A DNA stretch of 64,000 bases from an uncultured bacterium (GTDB taxonomy: Bacteria > Pseudomonadota > Gammaproteobacteria > Burkholderiales > Burkholderiaceae_C): NCBI GenBank assembly GCA_903928495.1, contig CAIYQZ010000030.1, forward strand, positions 124,001 through 188,000, read 5' to 3'. The position numbers and the translations under genes were made by a program. Under the pieces are notes generated by a model. It saw only the letters and a program-made list of their open reading frames with translations, was not told the origin of the DNA and searched no databases. How positions within the stretch are numbered: position 1 is the stretch's first letter; each line of letters opens with the position of its first letter. Shown here one piece after another: positions 16,760 through 25,711 of the stretch.

Positions 16760-17962
16760 ATGAAAAAATCACTGATCGCGTCCGCCGCCTTCCTGGCTTG
16801 CAGCGGGGCTTGGGCACAAGTCAACCTGTACGGCATTGTTGATGCAGGTGTCACACACGTCACGGGGCTGCCTGGCGGCAGCAAAACCAAGCTCAGCAGC
16901 GGCATCATGGAAGGCTCGCGCTGGGGCCTTCGTGTCCAGGAGGATCTGGGCGGCGGTTACAGGGCCATGGCCACCATGGAGAGCCGGTTTGAAGCCGACT
17001 CAGGCACCTTTGGTAACCGCCCTGCTTCGGGCAGCCAGCTGCCAGACCGCCTGACGGCAGGCCTCCCGCCTGCAGTGGCTGCTGGCGTCTCTGGCGCCGT
17101 CGGTCCCACGCTTGGGGTCAACCTTGACTCGCGGGCCTTTGACCGCCAGGTCTGGGTGGGCCTGGTCACGCCAGTGGGTGGATTCCTGATGGGTCGACAA
17201 TACACGCCGGCGTTTGAGGCCGTGGCCACGTTCGACATCATGGGCACCCAAAGCGCACTGTCGGCGGGCCAACTGGTGACCATTCCGGCAGGCATGGACA
17301 TTCGGTACGACGACACCGTGCAGTACCGGATTGTGAAAGGCCCCTGGAACGCGGCGCTGATGACCAGCTTTCCCGGCGGCGCCACCAGTGCCAGCAAACG
17401 GCTCATGGGTTTGAACGCCATCTACAAGGGTGATGCCTTCCAGGCGGGCTTTGGTTACAACACCAAGAAGAACTCCGCCGAGCAAAAGGCTCTCAGCACG
17501 GCTGCCTTCGGGGCATCCAGCACGTTGGGGGCATTCACCGTTTCAGGCATGTACGCGCGCATCCAGGAGCCAAACCCCAGTTCGGGTCCTGAACTGTCTG
17601 CCGGACTGACTGCAGCTGGTGTGCCAGCAGCGTTGGTGGCGAACGTGATCGACCGCCTCAAACAAGACGCCAACCTGTTGCATTTGGGTGTGCGTTACCA
17701 GATGGGTGCGGCTGGCCATGTCACGTTTGCCGTGAACAAACTCAACGACAAGCGCGCAACCAACGCCGATGTGACCACCTACGGTGTGGCCTACACCTAC
17801 CCGCTGTCCAAGCGCACCAACCTGAACATGGTGGTGACCCGTTACAACAACTCGGCCAATGCTCAAACGGCTCCGGGCGGCAACGGCTACCTGGGTGGCG
17901 TGACTGCCGCCGCAGGCCGCGACTCCACCTCGGTGGCATTTGGCATCCGGCACACCTTCTGA
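16760..17962 (+). CDS. Outer-membrane porin (Neisseria/Burkholderiales type)
   Basis: Predicted 400-residue trimeric beta-barrel porin. The signal peptide MKKSLIASAAFLACSGAWA is followed by the hallmark QVNLYGIVDAGV, and the mature chain shows RWGLRVQEDLGGGYRA and a terminal aromatic residue (SVAFGIRHTF), the signal for BAM-dependent assembly. Alternating short beta strands and glycine/alanine loops run throughout. GGAG lies upstream of the ATG. The gene is 36 bases after the lipase-like gene and is followed by a strong hairpin, so the two probably form a bicistronic unit in which the porin admits small products made outside. Ion or substrate specificity cannot be read from the sequence. Confidence 0.92.
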   Translation: MKKSLIASAAFLACSGAWAQVNLYGIVDAGVTHVTGLPGGSKTKLSSGIMEGSRWGLRVQEDLGGGYRAMATMESRFEADSGTFGNRPASGSQLPDRLTAGLPPAVAAGVSGAVGPTLGVNLDSRAFDRQVWVGLVTPVGGFLMGRQYTPAFEAVATFDIMGTQSALSAGQLVTIPAGMDIRYDDTVQYRIVKGPWNAALMTSFPGGATSASKRLMGLNAIYKGDAFQAGFGYNTKKNSAEQKALSTAAFGASSTLGAFTVSGMYARIQEPNPSSGPELSAGLTAAGVPAALVANVIDRLKQDANLLHLGVRYQMGAAGHVTFAVNKLNDKRATNADVTTYGVAYTYPLSKRTNLNMVVTRYNNSANAQTAPGGNGYLGGVTAAAGRDSTSVAFGIRHTF

Positions 17963-17979
17963 CGCCGACACGCCAAACA

Positions 17980-18017
17980 AAAAGGGCCGACTGCACATGG
18001 GTGCAGTCGGCCCTTTT
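17980..18017. terminator. Bidirectional intrinsic terminator between the porin and Bug receptor genes
   Basis: A 17-bp perfect stem (AAAAGGGCCGACTGCAC and its complement) with the loop ATGG. The A-run and T-run at the two ends let it serve both convergent genes. Confidence 0.88.
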
Positions 18018-18036
18018 GTCATGTGGGGTCAAAAGG

Positions 18037-19005
18037 TCACTGGGGTTCGATGCCCGCGTCCTTGATGGCCTTGGACCACTTGGCGGTTTCCACCACGCCG
18101 CGCTTGGCCAGATCGTCGGGCGTACCCGGTTGCACGGCAAAACCGATGCCAGCAAACTTGTCCTGCACTTCTTTGCTGTTGGCCGCGGCGTTCACGGCCT
18201 GGTTCAACTTGGCCACCACGTCAGCGGGCGTGCCAGCCGGGGCATACACCGCAAAGTAGGCAATCAGCTCGTAGTCTTTCAGGCCCAGGGCCTCGTTGAC
18301 GGTGGGCAGTTCGGGAACGGCCGCTGACCGGTTGGCCGAAGTGACAGCCAGCCCGCGCACCTTGCCCGCTTTGACTTGCGGCAGCATCACGGCGAAGTCC
18401 GCGCTGAACATGTTGACCTGGCCACCGATGAGATCGGTCATGGCGGCAGGGCCACTTTTGTAGGGCACATTGGTGAGCTTGATGCCAGTCATGCCTGCCA
18501 GCATGCCCACTGACAGCAGCTGCGATGTGCTGGCGCTGGCGTAGGTCACGGTGTCGGGCTTGGCCTTGGCCATGTCGACGAGCTCTTTCAGGGTTTTGGC
18601 GGGCACATCGTTGTTCACGGCCATGATGAGCGGCACCGAACCCATGTAGCCCACAGGCGCAAACGCGGTGTCCTGGTCATAGGGCAGCTTTTTCATGAGG
18701 CTCTTCAGCGCGGCATTGGTGCTGTTGGTGCCCACCAGAATGGTGTAGCCGTCGGGCGCTGCTTTGGCCACGGTGTCCGCACCGAGCATGCCGTTCACAC
18801 CGGCCTTGTTCTCGATCACGATGGGCTGACCCAGGGTTTCCGACATTTTTTGGGCAAAGGCACGGCCAATCTGGTCGGTGGCGCTGCCGGCAGCAAACGG
18901 CACCACAGCCTTGATAGGCTTGGTCGGAAAGGCCTGTGCCAGTGCGGAAGAACTGACAAGGGCCACGGCCGCCGCAGTGGCCAGCAATCGGAAGTTGGAA
19001 TGCAT
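18037..19005 (-). CDS. Bug-family periplasmic solute receptor (tripartite tricarboxylate transporter type)
   Basis: Predicted 322-residue periplasmic binding protein of the Bug (TctC-like) family, which captures carboxylated or amide solutes for TTT-type secondary transporters. It has a signal peptide ending SSALA, then FPTKPIKAVVPFAAGSATDQ, the conserved start of mature Bug proteins, and later KPDTVTYASAST and VPYKSGPAAMTDLIGGQVNM, the loops that grip the ligand carboxylate via water molecules. An AGGAGA ribosome site is present. No TctA or TctB membrane partner is encoded nearby, which is normal for these greatly expanded orphan receptors. It closes a three-gene unit with the AtuA-like genes just upstream, so its ligand may be their substrate. 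Confidence 0.92.
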   Translation of the reverse strand: MHSNFRLLATAAAVALVSSSALAQAFPTKPIKAVVPFAAGSATDQIGRAFAQKMSETLGQPIVIENKAGVNGMLGADTVAKAAPDGYTILVGTNSTNAALKSLMKKLPYDQDTAFAPVGYMGSVPLIMAVNNDVPAKTLKELVDMAKAKPDTVTYASASTSQLLSVGMLAGMTGIKLTNVPYKSGPAAMTDLIGGQVNMFSADFAVMLPQVKAGKVRGLAVTSANRSAAVPELPTVNEALGLKDYELIAYFAVYAPAGTPADVVAKLNQAVNAAANSKEVQDKFAGIGFAVQPGTPDDLAKRGVVETAKWSKAIKDAGIEPQ

Positions 19006-19041
19006 CGAAAAGTCTCCTGTTGGTAGGTTGAGAAAAAGGGT

Positions 19042-19362
19042 TCAGGGCAATGGCAATGCAAGCAAGGCCGACCCGAGGGTTTTGCCATGGGCATCCAGCG
19101 CCAGCGATCGGGTGACACCGCCGCCCAGCGCGCCGTGCATCACAAAGTGCACCGCGCCCAAGTGCGGCAAAGTGAAGCGCTGGACTTCGCCAGTCACCAC
19201 CCCGGCGTATTGCGCTTTCACACGCTCAGCCGTGAGCAGCCGTTCGATCACGGGGTAGTCCGTCACATCGAGCGCAATCACACTCAACGTGGCTCGGTTG
19301 CCTTTGTCGCCCGAACGGGCCAAGGCTATGTCTTGCAGGGTGCGGGGCTGGGTGGGGGTCAT
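19042..19362 (-). CDS. Small AtuA-associated protein
   Basis: Predicted 106-residue cytoplasmic protein. It has the conserved start of the short partner of AtuA-like proteins, RTLQDIALARSGDKGNRATL, and continues through VTGEVQRFTLPHLGAVHFVMH. In many bacteria this domain is fused to AtuA or encoded right after it. Here it starts 4 bases after the stop of the AtuA-like gene, so the two are translated together. The ATG at 19362 was chosen; an upstream start at 19395 would overlap the AtuA-like gene and add an unconserved leader. The biochemical role is not established; the AtuA set was named for acyclic terpene (citronellol/geraniol) use in Pseudomonas, which need not apply here. Confidence 0.8.
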   Translation of the reverse strand: MTPTQPRTLQDIALARSGDKGNRATLSVIALDVTDYPVIERLLTAERVKAQYAGVVTGEVQRFTLPHLGAVHFVMHGALGGGVTRSLALDAHGKTLGSALLALPLP

Positions 19363-19366
19363 GGTG

Positions 19367-20716
19367 TCAGCCTTGCAGAAGATGTTCAAGCACATGGCAA
19401 TGGGTTTGCACCGCGCTGCGTGGCATCAGTGCAGACGCAGCGGCCACCACCTCGCGCACGTTTTGTGTGACGCCGCCTCCCCCTGCGGGTCCGCTCAAAT
19501 ACAGGGCTTCCACCTCCTGGCCCACTCGTTCAGCCTGGGCGCGGGTGGCGCAGCGCACAGCCAGGCGCACGCGCACTTCGTAAGGCTCATGATCCGCCCC
19601 AAGGTGGGGACCGTGCATGGCGTTCACGGCCAGCAGTTCGGCCCGGTGTTCCAACCCGTCCAGCCCTGCCACGCCCAAGCGGTGGCGCAGGATGGACAGC
19701 GCAAGCTCTCCCCGTGCACGGGCACCTGGCCCTGCGTAGCTGATCTGCCCTTCGCCCACAAAGCCGTCGCGGTAACCCAGGGTGACTTTCAATTGTTCAG
19801 GCCGGGGGTGGCCGCTGGCTCCACGAACCTCCACACGGTCGGCCGCCTGTTGCTCGAACCGCACGCCGGAAAAATCGCCCACCACATCGGGCTGCAGGTA
19901 GCAAGAAGGGTCTTCCACTTCATACAGCAACTGCGCGGTGCAGGTCAGGCGGTCCACCCTGCCCCCGGTGCCGGGCAGTTTGGTGATGACGGCGGTGCCA
20001 TCAGACGCCACCTCGGCCAGCGGAAATCCCACTCGATGCAGGTCGGGCACCTCAACATGACCCGGGTCGGCAATGTAGCCACCTGTGACCTGCGCAGCAC
20101 ACTCCAGCAGGTGGCCCACCAGCAGGCCGGCACCCAAGCGGGGCCAGTCGTCGGCGCGCCAGCCAAAGTGGTGCATCAGAGGGGCCAGGAACAGCGCCGG
20201 GTCTGACACCCGCCCGGTGATGATGACCTGCGCGCCCGCCTCCAAGGCGGGCAACAGGGCGTCGGCCCCCAAGTAAACATTGGCAGAAACAAGGCTCTGC
20301 CGCTTTTCTGACGTGGTTTGTTCGCTATCAATCAGTGGGACATCGTTGGCCAGCATCCAGGGCAACACGTCATCGCCCGTGACCACGGCCACCTTCAGGC
20401 TGGGCAAGCCCAGCTCCCGCGCCACGGCCAACACAGCCTGACCAGCTGCCATGGGGTTGGCCGCGCCCATGTTGGTGATGACGGTGGTGCCGTTGGCCAC
20501 ACAGGCGGGTAACACAGCCCGCATGCGCTCAGTCAACATCGGGTCAAAGCCAGCTTCGGGGTCAGCACTGCGGCGCAACTGCGCCAGCGCGATGGTGCGT
20601 TCGGCCAGGCATTCGAACACCAGGGCGTTGAGGTGGCCACGCTCTGCCAGGTCTTGTGCAGGATCGATGCGGTCCCCGGCGTAACCCGCGCCGGAGCCGA
20701 TACGGAAAACGGTCAT
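19367..20716 (-). CDS. AtuA-like protein (acyclic terpene utilisation family)
   Basis: Predicted 449-residue cytoplasmic protein of the AtuA family. The N-terminal FRIGSGAGYAGDRIDPAQDL is the family signature. Further blocks are CLAERTIALAQLRR, TTVITNMGAANPMAAG around residues 78-93, and AQVIITGRVSDPALFLAP, followed by LVGHLLECAAQVTGGYIADP. Length is normal for the version that lacks the fused small domain, which is supplied by the next gene. In Pseudomonas atuA belongs to a terpene-degradation cluster, but many Burkholderiales homologues sit beside a Bug receptor as here, without terpene genes, so the substrate may be another branched or hydroxylated acid (inference). No atuB, atuD or carboxylase genes are in the window. 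Confidence 0.85.
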   Translation of the reverse strand: MTVFRIGSGAGYAGDRIDPAQDLAERGHLNALVFECLAERTIALAQLRRSADPEAGFDPMLTERMRAVLPACVANGTTVITNMGAANPMAAGQAVLAVARELGLPSLKVAVVTGDDVLPWMLANDVPLIDSEQTTSEKRQSLVSANVYLGADALLPALEAGAQVIITGRVSDPALFLAPLMHHFGWRADDWPRLGAGLLVGHLLECAAQVTGGYIADPGHVEVPDLHRVGFPLAEVASDGTAVITKLPGTGGRVDRLTCTAQLLYEVEDPSCYLQPDVVGDFSGVRFEQQAADRVEVRGASGHPRPEQLKVTLGYRDGFVGEGQISYAGPGARARGELALSILRHRLGVAGLDGLEHRAELLAVNAMHGPHLGADHEPYEVRVRLAVRCATRAQAERVGQEVEALYLSGPAGGGGVTQNVREVVAAASALMPRSAVQTHCHVLEHLLQG

Positions 20717-20825
20717 GCACGCGAGTGTTGCCCTTCACGACACCGGAGGCAATCGGGCTAACCCCTGCGCTTTGGGTGACACGACAGAGCCGCTACACCT
20801 GCGGATCAGAAGGCCAAGCCATGGG

Positions 20826-21713
20826 TCAGCGGTGGGCGTGTTCGGCCGCAGTGGGCGAAGGCAATGACTCGAAAAACAAGGTGGCATGTCGCGTGCGGGC
20901 TTCCATTCGCCCGAACAATGCGCGGCTGTTTTCATCCCATTCCAGGCCCAGGCGTTCACACGATGCGGTTGAAAGGGTTGAGATGCGGTCACCAGCGACG
21001 CCGCCCAGTTGCAACGCCTGCGTCAATGCCTCTGCGAGGTGCACGATGTCGACCAATGGCGAGCCGGGTGCGCCGGCAGGGTCGTGGTGGTGGACGATGG
21101 CATCGATCATGTTCTCGGGCAAATGCCATTCCTCGGCCAACCAGCCGCCCACCGTGCCATGGTGAACGCCAAATGCCTCTTGCTCCAGCAGGGTGATGTC
21201 GATGTAGTCTGTGCGTGAACGCTGCTGAATTTGCTGCATCAGCGCCCGGTCGGCCTGGTACAGGCACAACTGCCCGACGTCGTGCAACAAGCCGGCCACC
21301 AGGGCGCGAGAGGCCGTCACGGGTTCACCCACGTGCGATGCCAATTCCTCAGCACACACACCCACGGCCATGCTGTGGGTCCAGAAGCGTGTGCCGCTGG
21401 GCACCTGTGCACCCTGGGCAAAGGTGTTCAGGCTCGAAATCAGCACCACATGCCGCAAACGGGATACACCCGCAAGCGAAATGGCCGTTGAAACGTCCGT
21501 GACCTCGGCCTCGCGTTGGCCCCTCAGCGCAGCCGTGTTGGCCAGCCACAGCACCCTGGCGGTGATCACCGGGTCGCGCTGGATGGCGCGAATCAGCACG
21601 TTGTAATTGGCATCTGGGTCATCGAGCGTGTTGAGAATCTCGGTGATGGCCACAGGCCAGCCCGGAAGTCCACGGCTGAGTTTGCGAACGGTGTCGCGGT
21701 TGATGGGGTTCAT
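20826..21713 (-). CDS. HDOD-domain signalling protein
   Basis: Predicted 295-residue cytoplasmic protein with an HDOD domain, a relative of HD phosphohydrolases that usually lacks catalytic residues and acts in signalling. Seen: LPGWPVAITEILNTLDDPDAN at the start, the ARVLWLANTAAL segment, then AGLLHDVGQLCLYQ, which keeps an HD pair, and HHGTVGGWLAEEWHLPENMIDAI with a further histidine pair, so some metal binding may remain. The gene overlaps the small upstream gene by 4 bases (ATGA), so both are probably produced in a fixed ratio. Role and partner are unknown; links to c-di-GMP, motility or stress are common in the family. Confidence 0.85.
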   Translation of the reverse strand: MNPINRDTVRKLSRGLPGWPVAITEILNTLDDPDANYNVLIRAIQRDPVITARVLWLANTAALRGQREAEVTDVSTAISLAGVSRLRHVVLISSLNTFAQGAQVPSGTRFWTHSMAVGVCAEELASHVGEPVTASRALVAGLLHDVGQLCLYQADRALMQQIQQRSRTDYIDITLLEQEAFGVHHGTVGGWLAEEWHLPENMIDAIVHHHDPAGAPGSPLVDIVHLAEALTQALQLGGVAGDRISTLSTASCERLGLEWDENSRALFGRMEARTRHATLFFESLPSPTAAEHAHR

Positions 21714-22039
21714 TGCCCGCTCCGGTAGGCCACCAGTTGCTGAAACAGCCCCGCCACAGCGGGTTGCGCCATGTCGAGGCCGCCGAACACTTGCACAAGG
21801 TTCTGTTCCACCTGCACCGCGTCCTGGGCCAATTCATCGTCTGAGCGGGGGTCTGGCTCTTCGATTTCCACGAACTCCGCCTGGTGAGCCCACAACTGGT
21901 CAATGCTTTCCTGGCTCAGCACCAAACCACCGGGGAACTTGAGCCCCAGTACGCCGTGGTCTTGCGCGTAGGCAGCCGCACCCAACACCATGCCGGGACG
22001 CACATCGTCGATGGCCACAAAACGGAAACGTGTTCGCAT
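21710..22039 (-). CDS. Small protein resembling the N-terminal domain of HD-GYP proteins
   Basis: Predicted 109-residue protein. The start FVAIDDVRPGMVLGAAAYAQ, followed by GGLVLSQESIDQLWAHQ, resembles the small beta-rich domain (DUF3391-like) that precedes HD-GYP domains in c-di-GMP phosphodiesterases. Here it is free-standing and overlaps the HDOD gene by 4 bases, as though a two-domain protein had been split. AGGAGATC lies before the ATG. An A+T-rich promoter region precedes it (22045-22120). The tail is acidic (EEPDPRSDDEL) and probably helical. Function is not established. Confidence 0.7.
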   Translation of the reverse strand: MRTRFRFVAIDDVRPGMVLGAAAYAQDHGVLGLKFPGGLVLSQESIDQLWAHQAEFVEIEEPDPRSDDELAQDAVQVEQNLVQVFGGLDMAQPAVAGLFQQLVAYRSGQ

Positions 22040-22155
22040 GCTGATCTCCTGTTCATAAACAGCATATAAGCTATCAATGAAATATCAGGATATCACTTTT
22101 GTCGATTTGTCGCAATCGTGAAGACCATTGTGAAAACACGCGGGCCAAAAGAAAA

Positions 22156-22190
22156 AGCCCCCAGGGCCTGAACAACAGGGCCTGGGGGCT
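22156..22190 (-). terminator. Intrinsic terminator ending the fatty-acid operon
   Basis: On the minus strand AGCCCCCAGG pairs with CCTGGGGGCT, a single mismatch, then a 4-bp inner stem and a 5-base loop, followed by TTTTTCTTTT. It lies 28 bases beyond the thiolase stop codon. Confidence 0.85.
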
Positions 22191-22217
22191 GTGATCTGGC
22201 GACCGTCGGCGCGGGCC

Positions 22218-23393
22218 TTACAGAACCTCGAAAATCCCGCAAGCACCCATGCCGCCGCCAATGCACATGGTCACTGCCACGCGTTTGGCACCACGGCGTT
22301 TGCCTTCGATCAGGGCGTGGCCGGTCAGACGCTGGCCGCTCACGCCGTAGGGGTGGCCCACGGCGATGGCGCCACCGTTCACGTTCAGCCGGTCAGCGGG
22401 AATGCCCAGCTTGTCGCGGCAATACAGCACCTGCACGGCAAAGGCTTCGTTCAGCTCCCACAGGTCAATGTCTTGCACCGTCAGGCCCAGGCGGGCCAGG
22501 GCTTTGGGCACTGCGTACACGGGGCCAATGCCCATTTCGTCGGGTTCACAACCAGCCACGGCAAAACCCAGGAAGCGGCCCAGGGGCGTCAGGCCTTGCT
22601 GCTGAGCCAGGGTTTCGTCCATCACCACGCAGGCACCGGCGCCATCGGAGAACTGGCTGGCGTTCCCGGCCGTCACCTGGCCACCTGGCAGCGCGGAACG
22701 CAGGCCCTTGATGCCGTCGTAGGTGGTACCGGCGCGGATGCCTTCATCCTGGCTCACGGTGACTTGCTTGGTCATCAGGCCCATCACCTTGTCGGCCACA
22801 CCCGCAGTGACGGTGATGGGGGCAATTTCGGCATTGAAGAGCCCGGCTTCCAATGCGGCAGTGGCCTTTTGCTGGCTGGCGGCACCGTACTCGTCCATGG
22901 CTTCACGGCCAATGCCGTAGCGCTTGGCCACCTGCTCGGCGGTTTGCAGCATGTTCCAGTAGATCTCGGGCTTTTGCTTCTCCAGCGCCAGGTCTTTGAG
23001 CATGTGCAGGTTCATTTCCTGCTGCACGCAGGAGATGCTTTCCACGCCACCGGCCACATACACCTGGCCTTCACCGGCAATGATGCGCTGGGCAGCCAAG
23101 GCAATGGTCTGCAAGCCAGACGAGCAAAAACGGTTGACGGTCATGCCCGACACACTGATTGGCAGACCGGCTTTAAGTGCAATCTGGCGGGCGATGTTGG
23201 CACCGGTGGCCCCTTCGGGGTTGGCGCAGCCCATGATCACGTCTTCCACCAGCGCAGGGTCAATGCCTGCGCGTTGGACGGCGTGCTGCACGGCGTGACC
23301 CCCCAGGGTGGCGCCATGGGTCATGTTGAAAGCGCCCTTCCAGCTCTTGGCCAGGGGCGTACGGGCAGTAGAAACGATGACGGCTTGGGTCAT
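22218..23393 (-). CDS. Acetyl-CoA C-acyltransferase (3-ketoacyl-CoA thiolase)
   Basis: Predicted 391-residue thiolase of the degradative class, which splits 3-ketoacyl-CoA with CoA to give acetyl-CoA and a shortened acyl-CoA. The three catalytic elements are in place: nucleophile Cys90 in NRFCSSGLQ, His347 in VGHPYGVSG and the base Cys377 in CIGGGMG. The start [17 protein letters not shown] is typical. It follows the FadB-type gene after 62 bases, a gap occupied by a palindromic repeat, and is followed by a terminator. With the multifunctional enzyme upstream it completes a beta-oxidation spiral; whether the pair favours long, medium or aromatic side-chain acids is not visible. Confidence 0.93.
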   Translation of the reverse strand: MTQAVIVSTARTPLAKSWKGAFNMTHGATLGGHAVQHAVQRAGIDPALVEDVIMGCANPEGATGANIARQIALKAGLPISVSGMTVNRFCSSGLQTIALAAQRIIAGEGQVYVAGGVESISCVQQEMNLHMLKDLALEKQKPEIYWNMLQTAEQVAKRYGIGREAMDEYGAASQQKATAALEAGLFNAEIAPITVTAGVADKVMGLMTKQVTVSQDEGIRAGTTYDGIKGLRSALPGGQVTAGNASQFSDGAGACVVMDETLAQQQGLTPLGRFLGFAVAGCEPDEMGIGPVYAVPKALARLGLTVQDIDLWELNEAFAVQVLYCRDKLGIPADRLNVNGGAIAVGHPYGVSGQRLTGHALIEGKRRGAKRVAVTMCIGGGMGACGIFEVL

Positions 23394-23405
23394 GGTGAAT
23401 TCCTG

Positions 23406-23455
23406 TTTTGATAGCTTCTACCGCTTATCCATCAAGCGGTAGAGGCCAAAATGAT
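23406..23455 (+). repeat. Dispersed palindromic repeat, best-preserved (intergenic) copy
   Basis: Contains the 9-bp perfect stem CTACCGCTT (23418-23426) and AAGCGGTAG (23434-23442) around a 7-base loop, preceded by TTTTGATAGCTT and followed by AGGCC and an A+T-rich tail. It lies in the 62-base spacer between the FadB-type and thiolase genes, where the transcript could fold and affect stability or relative expression. Related copies are at 11826, 34047, 41228 and 50764. Confidence 0.75.
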
Positions 23456-25567
23456 TTAAAACGTCTTGCCTTCGGCCGCCAAACGGGCCAGCAGCGGCGC
23501 GGGCTGCCAGAAATTGGCATCGTCCAGCGGGTTCTTGGCAAAGCGCTTCATGGCCTGCACCACGTTGAACAGACCGATTTCGTTGGCGTAGTTCAGCGGG
23601 CCGCCCCGGTACACGGGGAAGCCGTAGCCAAAGATGTAGACGATGTCGATGTCGCTGGCCTTGTTGGCAATGCCCTCTTCCAGAATGTGGGCGGCCTCGT
23701 TCACCAGGCTGAACACCAGGCGTTGCACGATTTCTTCGTCAGAAATTTTGCGGGGCTTGATGCCCAGTGCGGCACGGTGGTCGGAAATCATTTGCTCCAC
23801 TTCGGCATTCGGAATGGCGTCGCGTTTGCCGGGAACGTAGTCGTACCAGCCGGCGCCGGTTTTCTGGCCAAAGCGGCCTTTTTCGCACAGCAGGTCGGCG
23901 GTTTTGCTGTACTTCATGTCGGGCTTTTCGGTGTAGCGGCGCTTGCGGATGGCCCAGCCAATGTCGTTGCCCGCCAGGTCGCCCATGCGGAAGGGGCCCA
24001 TGGCAAAGCCGAACTTCTCGATGGCTTTGTCCACCTGCGCGGGTGTGCAGCCTTCGTCCAGCAAAAAGCCACCCTGGCGGCCGTACTGCTCGATCATGCG
24101 GTTGCCAATGAAGCCGTCGCACACGCCAGACACCACCGCCGTTTTCTTGATTTTTTTGCTGATGGCCATCACCGTGGCCAGCACGTCGTGAGCCGTGGCC
24201 TTGCCGCGCACCACTTCCAGCAGCTTCATCACGTTGGCGGGGCTGAAGAAGTGCATGCCCACCACGTCTTGCGGGCGCTTGGTGAAGTTGGCAATCGCGT
24301 CCACGTCCAGCGTGGAGGTGTTGCTGGCCAGAATGGCACCGGGCTTGCACACGCGGTCCAATTCTTTGAACACGGCCTCTTTCACGCCGATTTCTTCAAA
24401 CACGGCCTCGATCACCAGGTCGGCATCGGCCAGGTCGTCGTAGCTCAGCGTGGTGCTCAGCAGAGCCATGCGCTGGTCCAGCTTGTCTTGCTTAAGCTTG
24501 CCTTTTTTGACCTGCGCTTCATAGTTGCCGCGCATGACGCCTGTGCCACGGTCAAGCGCTTCCTGCTTCATTTCCAGCATCTTCACAGGGATGCCCGCGT
24601 TCAGGAAGTTCATGGCAATGCCGCCGCCCATGGTGCCCGCACCGATGATTGCAACGGACTTGATGTCGCGCTTGGGCGTGTCTTCCGGCACGTCAGGAAT
24701 CTTGCTGGCGGCACGCTCGGCCACAAACAGGTGACGCAGCGAGCGGCACTCCGATGTCCACATCAGGTTCAAAAAGATGTCGCGCTCGAACAGCAGACCG
24801 TCTTCAAACTTCTTCTTGGTGGCGGCTTCCACGGCGTCCACGCACTTGGCGGGCGCAGGGAAGTTTTTGGCCATGCCCTTGACCATGTTGCGGGCAAACT
24901 GAAAGTACGCGTCGCCGTCCTTGTGTTTGCAAGGCAGGTTGCGCACCAGGGGGAAGGCAGAACCGTCAGCCGCGTGTTTGGCTGCCACTTCACGGGCATA
25001 GGCCAGGGCTTCTTCGGACAGGCTATCGGGGCTGGCGGCCATCTTGTCGAACAGCTTCTGGCCGGGCAGCATGGCCAGCATCTCGGATTTGACGGGTTCG
25101 CCGCTGACGATCATGTTCAGCGCGGCCTCGACGCCCAGCACGCGGGGCAGGCGCTGCGTGCCACCGGCGCCGGGAATGAGGCCCAGCTTCACTTCAGGCA
25201 GCGCGATGCTGCAACCGGGGGCTGCAATGCGGTAATGCGCGCCCAGCGCCAGTTCCAGCCCGCCGCCCATGGCCACGGTGTGCACGGCGGCCACCACGGG
25301 TTTGGTGGCGTTTTCAAGTGCGCGGATCACGCTCAGCAGGTTGGGCTCCTGAATGGCCTTGGGCGAACCGAATTCCTTGATGTCGGCCCCGCCTGAAAAC
25401 GCCTTGCCTGCGCCGGTGATGACGATGGCCTTCACGGCCGAATCGGCCTCGGCCTGCGCCAGCCCTGCCACGATGGCCTGACGGGTGGACAGTCCCAGCC
25501 CGTTGACGGGCGGGTTGTTCAGGGAAATCACGGCCACGTCGCCGTGGACGGTGTAGTCAGCGCTCAT
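23456..25567 (-). CDS. FadB-type multifunctional enoyl-CoA hydratase / 3-hydroxyacyl-CoA dehydrogenase
   Basis: Predicted 703-residue fused enzyme carrying two beta-oxidation steps. The N-terminal crotonase half has [11 protein letters not shown] and GGGLELALG, with Glu105, and LPEVKLGL, with Glu125, the pair that activates water. The dehydrogenase half starts with the NAD-binding loop GAGTMGGG at 309-316, followed by [13 protein letters not shown], the catalytic His lying in the preceding VGMHF, and the C-terminal helical domain ([11 protein letters not shown]-like segment near 650). Length matches bacterial multifunctional enzymes. A palindrome with the core GAACGACCG lies upstream (25601-25620). 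It probably works with the thiolase downstream, and the acyl-CoA ligase and transporter upstream may be in the same regulon. Confidence 0.93.
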   Translation of the reverse strand: MSADYTVHGDVAVISLNNPPVNGLGLSTRQAIVAGLAQAEADSAVKAIVITGAGKAFSGGADIKEFGSPKAIQEPNLLSVIRALENATKPVVAAVHTVAMGGGLELALGAHYRIAAPGCSIALPEVKLGLIPGAGGTQRLPRVLGVEAALNMIVSGEPVKSEMLAMLPGQKLFDKMAASPDSLSEEALAYAREVAAKHAADGSAFPLVRNLPCKHKDGDAYFQFARNMVKGMAKNFPAPAKCVDAVEAATKKKFEDGLLFERDIFLNLMWTSECRSLRHLFVAERAASKIPDVPEDTPKRDIKSVAIIGAGTMGGGIAMNFLNAGIPVKMLEMKQEALDRGTGVMRGNYEAQVKKGKLKQDKLDQRMALLSTTLSYDDLADADLVIEAVFEEIGVKEAVFKELDRVCKPGAILASNTSTLDVDAIANFTKRPQDVVGMHFFSPANVMKLLEVVRGKATAHDVLATVMAISKKIKKTAVVSGVCDGFIGNRMIEQYGRQGGFLLDEGCTPAQVDKAIEKFGFAMGPFRMGDLAGNDIGWAIRKRRYTEKPDMKYSKTADLLCEKGRFGQKTGAGWYDYVPGKRDAIPNAEVEQMISDHRAALGIKPRKISDEEIVQRLVFSLVNEAAHILEEGIANKASDIDIVYIFGYGFPVYRGGPLNYANEIGLFNVVQAMKRFAKNPLDDANFWQPAPLLARLAAEGKTF

Positions 25568-25600
25568 GCGTTGGGTCCTTTTGAGTCGGGGGAAAATCTA

Positions 25601-25620
25601 AAAACGAACGACCGTGCTAA
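25601..25620. promoter_or_regulatory. Imperfect palindrome upstream of the FadB-type gene
   Basis: AAAACGAACGACCGTGCTAA. It shares GAACGACCG with the perfect palindrome at 15251-15270 and lies about 35-55 bases before the start codon. A common TetR-type operator for fatty-acid genes is proposed; this is inference. Confidence 0.45.
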
Positions 25621-25711
25621 TTTAGTCGCAACGCGCCTGCGCACCAAGCACAACGCTGTCCCAGCCGGGACAAATCAGGGTAAACACCAGGTGGGTAAAA
25701 CCCGGCACACC

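Noticed and set aside
23408-25396. A 662-codon open frame on the plus strand opposite the FadB-type gene
   Set aside because: It is the mirror of a confidently identified G+C-rich gene; such antisense frames stay open because of codon bias. Composition is Gly/His/Ala/Val-rich with no family and no ribosome site.
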